NCBI GenBank assembly: GCA_905221615.1
Contig: CAJNDT010003480.1
Span: 1 to 64,000 of the forward strand
DNA: 64,000 nt
DNA from: Symbiodinium sp. CCMP2592
Lineage: Eukaryota; Sar; Dinophyceae; Suessiales; Symbiodiniaceae
Direction: 5' to 3'
Shown here: in pieces, positions 14,282 to 25,033 of the stretch
How positions within the stretch are numbered: the first letter of the stretch is position 1
Layout of the letters: every line of letters starts with the position of its first letter
The notes under the pieces: model-generated
The model's database searches: none
Told to the model about the DNA's origin: nothing
Seen by the model: only the letters and a program-made list of their open reading frames with translations
Translations under genes and position numbers: made by a program

Positions 14282-14740
14282 GTCAGGGTCCATGCAGGGC
14301 TCAGATGTGGATCCTATTGGATCCCCCAGCTGTCAGATGTTGCTGTCAGAGTCCTTGCAGGGCTCAGATGTGGATCCTATTGGATCCCTCAGCTGTCAGA
14401 TGTTGCTGTCAGAGTCCTTGCAGGGCTCAGATGTGGATCCTATTGGATCCCCCAGCTGTCAGATGTTGCTGTCAGAGTCCTTGCAGGGCTCAGATGTGGA
14501 TCCTATTGGATCCCCCAGCTGTCAGATGTTGCTGTCAGAGTCCTTGCAGGGCTCAGATGTGGATCCTATTGGATCCCCCAGCTGTCAGATGTTGCTGTCA
14601 GAGTCCTTGCAGGGCTCAGATGTGGATCCTATTGGATCCCCCAGCTGTCAGATGTTGCTGTCAGAGTCCTTGCAGGGCTCAGATGTGGATCCTATTAGAT
14701 CCCCCAGCTGTCAGATGTTGCTGTCAGGGTCCATGCAGGT
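14282..14740 (+). repeat. 63-bp minisatellite, seven copies plus a partial
   Basis: A 63-bp unit containing GGCTCAGATGTGGATCC and CAGCTGTCAGATGTTGCTG repeats almost perfectly seven times, with a partial eighth copy. The first and last copies share variants (GTCAGGGTCCATGC instead of GTCAGAGTCCTTGC). Because 63 is a multiple of three, all three plus-strand frames stay open and give 21-residue peptide repeats. I read those frames as a by-product of the period and not as genes. Confidence 0.9.
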
Positions 14741-17700
14741 TGGATCCCCCAGAACCAGGATCGTGATTGATCTCAGTGAATCGGGTAACGTATCCAAAGC
14801 CCTATCGGGGCTGTGTGCTCAACTGAATAAGTTCTTGGGCCAGCTGTTCCCGGACGCAGAAGATCCTCTTTCCAATTGGAAATTGAACGAACTAGGTTGT
14901 TCAGATGCTGGCGTTTCTAGCAGCACATCAAAGAGTTGAGCATCTGATCTCTTTGTAAAAGTATCTTTATTGAGTGAGAGCAATATTTCGAGCTTACACC
15001 TCGGCGCAGACAACTTTCCACAGGACGTCTCAGTTTGTTCAGACGTGTGCGGCCTCCGAAGAGTTTGTCGAGCATGTTGGCTCCGAGTTTGCATGAGTGG
15101 GCATGGTTGTGGTAGTCTCAGAATATTGGCAGCGCTGCGTGGTTTTGCAAAGATTATGGGCCTCAAGAGGGTGCCAATGCAAATGTACTGTCAGGTCACG
15201 GTTGCCGCATGCTTTCGTGCATTCTGATGTCAGTTCTTGTTGTGCAGTTCATCAGAGGACGATGTCTACTATGTCCACTTGAGCGGGGAGTTTCGTGTAC
15301 TTCGCTGTGGAAAGTTAGAGCGCACCGAAGCAGGTAAGGTGCCACAGCAATGATTCCACTGACACGCGTTTCAGTCATTCCGAAGTTGTTTCCACGTTTT
15401 ATGCAAGCTGTAGCAAGTCAGCACACGTCAGCGAATTCAAGGCATCCTCCCGGGCATTGCGCAAGAACTCGTCTTGATGTCTACACGTTTGACTTCATTG
15501 TGCCTCAGCACTCTGGGACCGTTTACAAATTTTGTCTCGAGTGATGTCGGATCCTCTAGATATGATTTCCATCGACTCGCCAGGTAAGCAAGGCGCAGTT
15601 TTCCCCACATGTGATGTCTTCGCCTTCGAGGACATTTTTCACTTCGCCCTCCCGGGCTCTTGAAGATTTTGTCTTGCGTGATGTGAAATCTTGCATGTCC
15701 GACTCGAGCAAGGTTGTAGATGGTTGTAGCTTGTTGTTGTCTCGTCTAATGTGGCGAACCTCACTGTCCCGCAGAGCAGTATATGCGAGCTGTTGTTAAT
15801 GCATTCCGCAACGAATAGGGTGACAACTACCTGAACTTCGAACATGTGCGATGCTTGGTTAGGATCTCGCGATGTTCTCGGTCAGGTCCACGACGTGTCC
15901 AGCCAGAGGGTTCAAGTCAGCGTTCTCTTAGGCCTTCACGGGTGCGATTTTTCAAGTTCCGAGAAATAGCAGATCAGCAAAGGTCAGTGCAAGCAAGGCA
16001 TCCTTCGCGGCAGTGTACAAGAACCCGTCTTGATGTCCACACTTTTGGTTTCATTGTGATTCTGCGCTCCGGGATCGTTGACAATTTTGTTCGAGTGATG
16101 TTGCTCTTCTATGTCAACTGGAGACCAGTCGGACCTTGTGCCAGGCTTGCGTTTGTCAGGTGGGCTAGCAGAAGAGTGTGAACCACGAGATGTGTAGCTA
16201 GTAGTCAGTGGAGTCTTCCAGAGCAGGAGCAGTACAGCTTGTAGGTCGCTTTCGACATGTGCCACTACAGCATTTGACCACATCAGTCACATCAAGAGGC
16301 CGTCCTTTCCATAACATCACATGTGTGTTTTACAGCTTCGCGGAAGATCTCGGAGAGGGCTTCGTCACGCTTTGGTCAAGTGCATGGCCTGTTTGGTCGA
16401 GCATCGGTGTCACGGTGTCGAATTCCCCTCATGTGTTCCAGGTGTGCAGGGTTGGTTTCTAATTTGCAGATCATCACAGAGGAATCGCCTTCTACTGATT
16501 GAAGTTTGAGCTTGTCATGCGCATGGGGTCTGAGCACGCAGTCAGTGGGCATGGCTGTGGCGGTTTCAGAATGTGGGCAGTGCAGCGATATCAGGCGGTC
16601 ACGGGCGGTTCTGCAGGAACTCGTTTTGTTGTCTACAATTTTGATTTCATTGCGACTCCGCTGACCCCGCACTCCGGGACTGTTGACGATTTTGTTTTGA
16701 GTGATGTCGGATCTTCTATGTCAGCTCGAGAGCAGTCGGGCCTTGTGCCAAGCTTGGGTTGGCCAGGCACGTAGCAGAAGGGTCTCACGCACGAGATGTG
16801 TAGCTAGTGGTGGCGTCTTCCAGGGCATGTGCAGCGCAGACGGTAAGGCTGCTTCGATGCGTGCCACTACAGCAATGTTTGCCATTTGGCCACATCAGTG
16901 GTCATCATTTCCATAACACTGCGTGGGGATGCCGTTGTTTTACAGCTTCGTGGAAGATCTCGGCGAATCTCGGCGAAAGCTACGTTGTAGTTAAGTCCAC
17001 TGCATGTTCGGACGGAGGGCCGATGTCACGATGTCGCTGTCCACTCACGTGGTAGGCGATCGTTTTCACAACTGTTCTGACAAGCAGCAGCGACCATCCA
17101 TCGGAAATTGTCTCGGAGCTTTCGATGGAAACCATGGTCTACATGAGTGGGACGAATCGTCTAGGTTAACACAGCAGTCGCAGCAATGGGTACGGTAGAA
17201 GAGCGCTCGTCGAAGCACTTAATTACACTTGTGAAGGTTGGAGATGTTGTTCCGTTTGTCCTGCATTGGTCCCTGATGAGCCTTTAGCTTGATGCAGCCT
17301 CCAGGCCTACGTACAACCGAACCAGAGGGCTTGACGACAGAGGCCCACAGAACGAATTTTAGCTTGTTCAGATGTTGGCATTTCTATCAGCAGTCGAAAC
17401 AGTTGAGGCATCTGGTTCCTTGGTAAAAGTATCTCTGTCGAGTGAGTGCAATGTCTTGACCAATCCCAAGACCCTAGATCGGACATCAGTGGGCTCACAC
17501 CTCGGCGCAGAGCATTCGCTTTCCAGGGACGTTTCAGTTCGTTCAGACGTGTGCGGTCTTCGAAGAGTTTGTCGAGCACGTAGGCTCCGAGTGTTCAATG
17601 AGTGGGCATGTTTGTGGTATGTTGTTGTGGTCTTTGAATGTGCGCAGTGCAGCACTATTCAGGCAGTCACAAGTGGTTTTGCAAAGAAGATTGGCCTCAA

Positions 17701-18421
17701 GAAGGTGTAAATGCGACTCTGCTGTCAGGTCAAGGTTGCCGAATGCCTTCGTGAATACTAGTGTGAGTTCTTGTTGTGCAGTTCATCAGAGGCCAATGTC
17801 TACTATGTCTCTTGCGCGGAGAGTTCTGGGTACTTTGCTGTGGAGCGTTAGAGCGAACGCCGATTTAGGTAAGGTGCCACAGCATTGATGCCACAGACAC
17901 GAGTTTCATCCAGCTCGACATCGTTTCCGCGTTGTACGACAGCTGTAGCAAGCCAGCAAACGTCAGCGAAAGCAAGCCATTCTTCCGGGCGTTGTGCCAG
18001 AACTCGTCTTGGTGTCTACACGCTTGACTTCATTGTGCCTCAGCACTCCGGAACCGTTGACAATTTTGTTTTGAGTGATGTCGGATCTTCTATGTCAGCT
18101 CGAGACCAGTCGGGCCTTGTGCCAAGCTTGGGTTGGCCAGGCATGCTAGCAGAAGGGTCTCAAACAATGGTTGCTCCACATGTCTCCATTCATTAGCATG
18201 CGGCTGGTAGACGCACTTGCACTTGAAGCAAATGCCAGTGCCCAAGATCAGCAGGCTTCAGCTGCCGTTTTTTCTGAAGTTTCTTTGGCTCCCTAGGTTG
18301 GAACCTCACGTCTGCCCCGAAGGGGCCCAAGTTTCTTGGGCAGTGCGGAACCGTGGAATGCCGAGCAACCCCACTTAGATTTGAGGGTGTTGGTAGGCGT
18401 GGTTGCTGGGTAGTTTGTTTT
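14741..18421. repeat. Diverged dispersed repeats, no intact gene seen
   Basis: About 14880-15560 resembles about 17350-18085; both contain TTCAGATG(C/T)TGGC, GTAAAAGTATCT and CTTGATGTCTACACG-like phrases at matching spacing. The block around 15463 (an ACTCGTCTTGATGTC type phrase followed by GTGATGTCGG) also recurs in altered form near 16018, 16615 and 17998. The short open frames share no protein motif, so this reads as an old, decayed repeat family. Confidence 0.55.
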
Positions 18422-18588
18422 GGGGTGAAATCGTCCACCCAGCAACTTTGAAGAATTAGTCCCGAATGCTGTGACAAAGATGTGGGACGCTCGGCATTCC
18501 AAGAAGCTTTCTTCTGGTGCCCGTGCTTCAGCACTCTCCCTTGCAGCATCCGGCTTAACCGCTAGCATGCGCAACTAAGTTTATAGAA
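18422..18588 (+). repeat. 167-bp direct repeat, copy 1
   Basis: This block, from GGGGTGAAATCGTCC to GTTTATAGAA, recurs nearly unchanged at 19453-19619. The spacing is 1,031 bp, so the intervening segment is about 864 bp. The ends are not TG...CA and I see no target duplication, so it may be a SINE-like unit or a segmental duplication and not an LTR. Confidence 0.85.
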
Positions 18589-19452
18589 GGTATCGTGTAC
18601 TTGTTTCACGTATGTTTTATAAACTTTGGTTGTTGCAACATTTTGGCTCAGAGTTGTGCATGCTAGCTGTCGTCATTTCGATTTCCTCACCCACCCGCCC
18701 ATTCACAATGTATCTGTACTGCGGTGCCGTTGTTTCTATCTTTGTTGGGCATCTCGTTAGCTTCTGTGCTTACACTTCGGGTGCGCTTTTTCGCCGTTTC
18801 ACATGCGTCTCACAGGCACTGGCCACCAAGAAACAATCAAGATCCCCGCAACAAGAAAAATCAGAGCCTACGGGGCAGGCTGTAGCGTCTCACATAGCCT
18901 CGTTCCGTGCTCTCCCATGGTACGCTGTGTTGTGTTGGGTTGTTGGTTTTTTGCTGTTGCCACGCGTTGGGGTGTTTCTCTTCACCACAGATTGTTCTCG
19001 CGACCATGGGAGGTAAACATTTTGTGCATGACTAGTTTTTCCTTGTGCAGGCTTGCCGGCTTGTATGATATCAACCATTCGTTGTGCTTCTTATAGCTGC
19101 AAACTTTGCAATCTAGCTGTGATTCCAACTGGCATGGGGCGTTGTCTCACTCGCTTGTGTTTCTATCCGCGCTGGCCCACTCGGCGTAACGCTGTCCTCG
19201 TAGTGCCGTTTACCTTGTATTCCCCGGAGGGGGTCTTCGAATGAGCTGCGTGCAGCCCGGTGGTTGGTGGTGTTGTCATTTTACTCTTTGTATCATAGTG
19301 CCGTTTATCTTGTATCCCCCCGGGTAGCCTTCGAACGAGCTGCGTACAGCCCGGTGCAGTGGCCGGTATTCGTTCTGTCCTTCTAGTGTTGGTTCCGTAT
19401 GGTTGTGTTTTGCTTGGTGTTTGGTGTTCCTTTTGACATCTGCAGGTGCTGG
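18589..19452 (+). other. Segment between the 167-bp repeats
   Basis: A 134-codon open frame (18612-19016) is strongly hydrophobic in its first half and again near its end, but it has no recognisable family. Two imperfect copies of a ~64-bp phrase, 98 bp apart (about 19199-19262 and 19297-19360), contain GTGCCGTTTA and GAGCTGCGT. I see no convincing gene. Confidence 0.4.
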
Positions 19453-19619
19453 GGGGTGAAATCGTCCACCCAGCAACTTTGAAGAATTAGTCCCGAATGC
19501 TGTGACAAAGATGTGGGACGCTCGGCATTCCAAAAAGCTTTCTTCTGGTGCCCGTGCTTCAGCACTCTCCCTTGCAGCATCCGGCTTAACCGCTAGCATG
19601 CACAACTATGTTTATAGAA
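19453..19619 (+). repeat. 167-bp direct repeat, copy 2
   Basis: Second copy of the block at 18422-18588, with a handful of substitutions. Its last bases supply the ATG of the open frame beginning at 19608, so the first codons of that frame are probably repeat-derived and not native. Confidence 0.85.
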
Positions 19620-20657
19620 CAGTTTGGTACAGATGTCCTTGGCTCCCAAGCGAGGACATCTCCCGTCAGGCAACCGACGTGGTCTGGATCCAGCCATCGA
19701 CACTCTACTGGGGATGGCGGCGCGAGCCTCGACTCGAACCAAGGGACCCCACTGCTTCACTGCGGTGTGTTATTGCCGGTGCAGTTGCTGCTCTATCTCA
19801 CAAGGGCATTAGCAGATGATCCTGCGGCTGCTCCACTCTTGCAGCTCACCAATGTTACTCCGACTCGCGACGGCCAGCACATTGAAGCGCGGGTCAAATG
19901 CGAGGTGCCTGCTACCCTGGTGGGCCAGCCCCAAATCGCCATTGCTGACCGGCTGATGACGTGCTTCAAGAGTGGACTCCTCCCAGCCCGGCGCGGCGAG
20001 TTCGATCCGAGAATGTTCACGTACCCAGGTGCGTATCGGGGCACTTTTCGGTTGCTCTTTCAGCTTGCGGACATCCCGCTGGGTCTGCAAGCTCAGCCTT
20101 CCCTCTCTATTCAGGCCGCGGGCCTGTTGCATAGTGCACTATGGCGCCTTCGTGCTGCTGCTACCACTGACACTGATGGATGGGACCTCCGGGCGGTAGT
20201 GGCCTATTGGATACGAGGACCACAAAAGAAAGAATTTTACTTCCCAGACCGGCTGTGGCGCTTCGCGCATTTCGACGCATTTGACTCGAAAGCGATGGTC
20301 CTCCTCCACCGGTTGATAGCCAGGGAGGACAATCAGACGCAGGAGCTGCCGGGTGGCGAGCATCCCTGGGTCAGGCTGGGGCATCCCTGGGCGCACGAAG
20401 ACTGGAGGGCAGCGGCTGAGGAGTTCCGCAGGCAAGGGGGCCTCGGACCGGGCCTCCAATTGCCGTGTATATCCACCGACCTAATGCCACATCTGCATGC
20501 CCCAGATCAGGACACTCACCAATACACCTTTCGAAGAGTGAAGGAAATCTATCAGGACGGCAATTACCAGCTGCTCTATCTCTTAAGGGAGAGTCACTTC
20601 CCTTCGAGCGGTCGTGACATGCAGCGCCTACTCGATGCTGGCCGCGCTAGGCGGTAG
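19608..20657 (+). CDS. Family A protein (unrecognised), best-preserved copy
   Basis: This is a 349-residue open frame with no domain I recognise. Its body is nevertheless conserved: from about residue 65 onward it aligns with two broken minus-strand relatives at 44386-45842 and 47941-48810. Shared landmarks, in order, are a Y-x-G-x-F-R segment followed by LGL...LS(I/L)Q(A/P)AG, a DG(W/Y)D(L/I) phrase followed by a G-P-(Q/K) motif and a (F/W)(Y/F)P(D/E)R phrase, then a W..AA..FR.QGGL block and a C-terminal (Y/F)LL-type tail. The first ~60 residues have no counterpart, and the ATG lies in a 167-bp repeat, so the true start is uncertain. Conservation of the order across three copies argues for a real gene family, perhaps carried by a mobile element. 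Function unknown. Confidence 0.6.
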   Translation: MFIEQFGTDVLGSQARTSPVRQPTWSGSSHRHSTGDGGASLDSNQGTPLLHCGVLLPVQLLLYLTRALADDPAAAPLLQLTNVTPTRDGQHIEARVKCEVPATLVGQPQIAIADRLMTCFKSGLLPARRGEFDPRMFTYPGAYRGTFRLLFQLADIPLGLQAQPSLSIQAAGLLHSALWRLRAAATTDTDGWDLRAVVAYWIRGPQKKEFYFPDRLWRFAHFDAFDSKAMVLLHRLIAREDNQTQELPGGEHPWVRLGHPWAHEDWRAAAEEFRRQGGLGPGLQLPCISTDLMPHLHAPDQDTHQYTFRRVKEIYQDGNYQLLYLLRESHFPSSGRDMQRLLDAGRARR

Positions 20658-21856
20658 CTGGCCTTCCGGTTGACAGTTAGTCTTTCAGCCGGTTGTGACC
20701 GACGACATACGTCGTTGTGTCTTTGTTTCTGGAGCAAGCGACACCTGGGGTTACTCGGCTTAAGCGTGCTTTGCCGAGGCGGACTCAACGACGTGGGCAG
20801 GCAGGCCCCCGCAACCATCGTTGCACCCGAGGGCTGGATGCCGGCCTCCTGCCTGTGGGCCTTGGAATTCTGGCTCTGGGTGCAGTTGCTACGGAATCAA
20901 CGGGATCAGGCGGTTCATCACTGTCGGCGCTCGTGGTCCCCCTGGGGAAGCCGTTGCGACTGACGACATACGTCGTTGAGTCGTTGAGTCTTTTTCTCTT
21001 GTCCCTCATGCCTTCGGCACCTCGATGGTGCACCGTCACCTGGTGTTCGAAGCTGGACTTTGGTGAGCACGTTCGAGCGGAAGGGTGTTTGCTCCTTAGC
21101 TTCGCCGCCTGCCGGCCTTCACCGCTTGCCCCTTCACCTGTCAATCGGTTTACTACCACCACCGAATGGTGTCTTCCATCGCCATAGCCGCCAACCGTGC
21201 GGCGATGCCGTGGAAGCGGTGACCTGCATGTCAATGTCCACCATGGCGATCTCTGCCTCCTTAGCAGCTGACCCTGTGTCCCAACTCACCGCTGGTGACA
21301 TTGGTTCGCTTCTGCTGGAGGCGGTGTCCATGTGCACCAGAGCGGACTGGTCGCACAACTTGTCGCGTGTTGGACCCCGGCAGGTTGCCTGTGTGGGTGT
21401 TGCCCACATTTTTTGCCAGTGTTGCATCCGAGACCGTTTTTGTGCTTGGCACGCCTTATGACGTGATGGCGGTTGCCTAGGCGGGTCACTTGCCTGCGAC
21501 ACTGGTCTTCGCACTCCTCTTCCGGAAGCCGCTCACGCTGCAGTGGGCCGTGGACTTTTGGATTTTGGTGTGCACGATCGCGACGGAACAAAACACAGGG
21601 GTTGTCCGTTGTCTGCCGAGACTAGAACGGCAACCGGAGCCTGGACTTGGCTCCACCTGTTGTTTTGGGCAACTCTGAGCGACGGCTCTTTGTTGCTCCT
21701 GACCGGTCGCTGAGGCTCCGTAGTTTGGTGCTGAACGGCTACCACCGGCAAAGCCTGTGCGCCGCAGCCCTTTGTAGAGCTTCGCTTTTCTGTCTCACCG
21801 CTTTGCCAGTTTGTAGTTTGTAGTTTGTTGTTTGTGTTTGCTTCGCTTGTTTGTAG
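20658..21856. other. No gene recognised
   Basis: A small palindrome, CGACGACATACGTCGTTG, occurs near 20700 and again near 20960. The overlapping open frames on both strands look like composition-driven shadows. The segment ends in a T-rich run and TTTGTAG at 21849-21856, which would serve as a 3' splice acceptor for the open frame that follows. Confidence 0.4.
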
Positions 21857-22430
21857 GGACCGAGTGCTACAGCCGTAGTCGACGAGGCCCAGTCAAGCCA
21901 AAAAAGCAAGAAGCCACATGAAAGAACCATCGGGTCCCTCAATCCAGAAGTGGCCGCTCTGGCAATGCTCACAAAGTGCATACACAACCCAGTCGGCCTG
22001 CCTGTTGCCACGGCGAACCTTCTTGAACGCTGTCAGGCTGAGGTGCGGCAAGCCTTGAACATGCTGTTGAAGCGGTTGCTGGCCACCATGTTCGGGAGTG
22101 ACCTCTACTTGGAGCTTTTTTTCTTGCATCGGCGACAATCTCTCCGACGATAGACAAGAGCGGAGGAAAACCGCTGTGGCAGGATTTGTTCTGCAAGCAT
22201 GCCGTCGTCGTGGATGGCCACCTGGGTCGACAATGGTGGCCGAGACAATGGCGGACAGCCCAGACAGCAGCCCCCAGCACGTGCTACACCTTCCTCATGC
22301 ACGCGCAGTGCGAGCACTGCATCTATGTTCAAGCTGGACAAGACAGGAAGAATTGATCTCAATGCTATTCCCATGAGACGCCCACAGGGCCGCAAGCGGA
22401 AGCCGAGCTTCAAGCAAGGCTGAACCAAGC
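21857..22430 (+). pseudogene. Possible broken gene with SWIM-like Cys/His segment
   Basis: An open stretch from 21857, directly after a TTTGTAG acceptor-like site, runs to a stop at 22151-22153 and has protein-like composition (SLNPEVAAL, leucine-rich helix, LYLEL). From about 22155 another frame encodes a C....F.....C-E-H segment resembling the CxH half of a SWIM zinc finger. A third frame then gives a TGRIDLNAIP...GRKRK basic tail ending at 22423. Frame changes between these pieces suggest decay. SWIM fingers are common in MULE-type transposases, but the first Cys pair is not clear, so this assignment is weak. Confidence 0.3.
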
Positions 22431-22475
22431 CAAGAGAGGTCGCGTGCAGGGCAAGAGAGCTCGCGGACGCGGACA

Positions 22476-25033
22476 AACTGTTAGGGGTCTGACGCCGCTT
22501 GCCGGACATGGCCAATATTTGGGGTTCCAATGTCGGGTGCCCGGATCGGCTCGCCAGCGAGACCCAAACCTGGGGAGGCCCCTCCAAGACCCCTCCCAAA
22601 AGGCTTGCCAAATGTATCTCCGAAAACAAAGCTTTCCTGCGCTCAAGTTTTAGCTCTTGGAGACTCCGCAGTATGTCCAAGGCTGAAAACTGTCCGCCTG
22701 CTCCCGCTCCTTCTGTAGAGTGCAATTAGAATTGAGAAAAAGTCTTGTGCAACTTTTTGGTGCAGAAAAAGTTTGGTTTTAGAGAAGAGAAACCTGTGCG
22801 GCTGTCAGTTGTTATGGTCAATTTGTGTTTAAACTTGCAGTCATACAATCTGGTTTCGTGCCGTTTGGAGCTTTGCCTTGCTTTCCAATAGGAGCTGCTG
22901 TGCAAAAAGCAAGCTTTAGGCCTACAGTGCACAGTGCGCACACTGGCTGGTCTGGGAAACGAAACCGCTCACTGAGTCGGTAAGAAACCTCCTTTCTGGA
23001 GGCCTGGTAATGGGAACCCAAGTTGCAAGTGAGACGGCTTGGATTGTCAGTTCGGTTTGAGAGGTTTTATGCGTAGACGTTCCTTCGGTGGTCGCGTTTC
23101 GTGGCATGCTCTCCTAGATTGTTGTGAACGGTTTTGTGATGAGCTTCTGGCTTTGGTTTTCCCACGTGTTGTGGGAAGAATCTGCGTTGGTTGACTTAAA
23201 AGCGTAAAAACTGAGGGAATACGCTTCTCTTACCACCGAAACCGTGTCACTGTTGCCACTTTTCGGATGCGCTTGTGCAGAAACGCAAGGAAAACGCTTC
23301 TTCTAAAGCGAAACCGTGTGACAGTTGCCACTTTTGGAAGCCAGTTCTGCCAAAACCCAAGGAAAGTACGCATTCCAAAATAGATTGCCAAAAACCGGAA
23401 AAAACAACACAACGCTTCAAACAATAGAAAAGCTTCATTTTCCATGGTTTTTCTCTACTTTGAAGCGTTGTGTTGTTTTTTTCCGGTTTTTGGCAATCTA
23501 TTTTGGAATGCGTACTTTCCTTGGGTTTTGGCAAAACTTGCTTCCAAAAGTGGCAACTGTCACACGGTTTCGCCTTAGAAGAAGCGTTTTCCTTGTGTTT
23601 TTGCACATTGGAAGCCAGAATCCTTGTGACGGTTGCAGTTTTCGTCATTTTACAATCCCATCTGCGCGTAGAAAGAGAGAGTGCGCTTGTGATCAGCGTC
23701 GGTGCAAGTCTGTGTTGGGTGCACATAGAGCCAATCAGGTCACCGATTTGGTTTAGCAACACTATCTGCGCGCTTTCAATGACACCCTTCCAAAGGCTTT
23801 AACAAAAGGCTTGCAAAACAAGTCACCAAACTGCTACCGCAACAATACCCACACGCCTTCAATGACTAGGACGCCTGCAACAGTCCCTACACCCAACAGT
23901 CCGAAGTTTCCATGAGTCCTCAAGTTGGCATTCTTCGCTAAGTAGTTTTCTGTTCATAACCTCAGCATCACACCAACCAGAAAAGCAACACTAAAAAAAC
24001 GTTTTCAATGATCAGACAGTGAGCTGCGTGCTCGCATCCGACTATTGTGCATCTGTCATTGAAGACGGTTTTCTAGCGTGGCGTCCCATACGGTTTTCTT
24101 TTGTTGCGTCCCATGCTTCAGCTTTGTTTGATTTGGGCAACTTGTCCAAGGCTAGGTACATGGTTTGTAACCCTCGAAGCACTTCTAGGTTCCGTTTTTG
24201 GGCCTCTAGAAAGACAGGTTTCTCCCACCAGTCCATGGCCCTTAACAGCCACATGCCCTGTGGAGGAGTTGTGAAGGGTGCTCCCCGTTTTGAGGTTTCT
24301 GACAGTATGGTGACGGTCGTGTTGTGCTTTCAAGTGTGCTGCAGTGACGCGCTCTTGGCCAGTTTGCTTGTTGGTTCTCGATTCTCGATGCCAGGTTTTC
24401 CCATCGTTGAAAAGTTGAAGTCCCAAAGTTTACGTGTTCAGGGGGTCCAGAACCAGGAGCTCCCTTTAGGAGTGGTTTTGTAGGGGGCATAAGGGGGCCT
24501 CCTCAGTACATTGTTGTTGTCTGACAACGTGGCTCCAAAAGAGGGGACAAAATCTTGGGTCGTTTCGGACGAAAACACCAGGCCCAGTTGTGTTGCTTCT
24601 GCTTCTATCAAATTGGTATGTCTGTTGCGTATGTCGCTTGCGCAAAGATGCGCAGAGGGTTAGTGTCGCAGCAGGTCTGTGTCAGTGCGATCTGCGCTCG
24701 TCCACACCTAGCAAAGTGAGCATTTGGGCCCTATCCGGACCCAATTCTGGACCCAATTCTGGGACCCCAGAACGGGGCCCGAAATGAAGCCGTGTCTCTT
24801 GATTCTAGTACAAGAGGGACCAGTTTTGGGTCCATTTTTCGGAACACATTTTGGGGTCCCAATTTTTGCTTTTTTACGAAACCGATCCGCGGGGCGCCAG
24901 CAGCGACAGCCATGTGAGCGGGAGACGCATCCTATAAGACCCGACTTGAATGTTGTAAGTTTGCGAATGTGATTCCAATGTGACCCAATGATTCTCCAAA
25001 GCCCGAGATGGTCCTGCTGGCGAAGATGGCGGC
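22476..25033 (+). repeat. 2.6-kb tandem duplication, copy 1
   Basis: A 2,558-bp unit starting AACTGTTAGGGG and ending AAGATGGCGGC is followed directly by a second copy. The pentamer AACTG lies at 22476, 25034 and 27691, meaning at each junction. That fits a 5-bp target duplication or microhomology. The unit contains a large palindrome (23277-23605) and a GC-rich hairpin zone (about 24720-24860). Several open frames are present in both copies, but small indels break them differently (for example 26820-26860 against 24168-24205), so I do not call a gene. Confidence 0.85.
23277..23605. repeat. Large palindrome, arms ~145 bp
   Basis: The left arm 23277-23421 and right arm 23459-23605 are near-perfect inverted copies separated by a 37-bp loop. 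The transcript of either strand would fold into a very long hairpin. The arms read through the same phrases in reverse complement (CCAAAACCCAAGGAAAGTACG, AAATAGATTGCC, CAACACAACGCTTC). This is consistent with a foldback or MITE insertion or a dsRNA source. Confidence 0.9.

Noticed and set aside
14282..14740. CRISPR-like array
   Set aside because: The repeats are contiguous 63-bp units without unique spacers, and the genome is eukaryotic.
14089..14939. Three overlapping repeat-peptide frames of 180-225 codons
   Set aside because: They result from a 63-bp period being divisible by three; no frame is favoured.
18636..18653. Relic of the dinoflagellate spliced leader (CATTTTGGCTCA)
   Set aside because: Only about 12 bases match and the 5' part of the leader does not, so chance is sufficient. 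TTTTGGCTC also occurs in the array.
19725..19815. tRNA on the minus strand (GGTTCGAGTC T-loop-like motif)
   Set aside because: The T-stem has a mismatch and no matching acceptor stem, D-arm or anticodon arm could be folded upstream.
24019..24483. Gene inside the 2.6-kb tandem unit
   Set aside because: The frame is broken differently in the second copy (26672-27140) and shows no motif.
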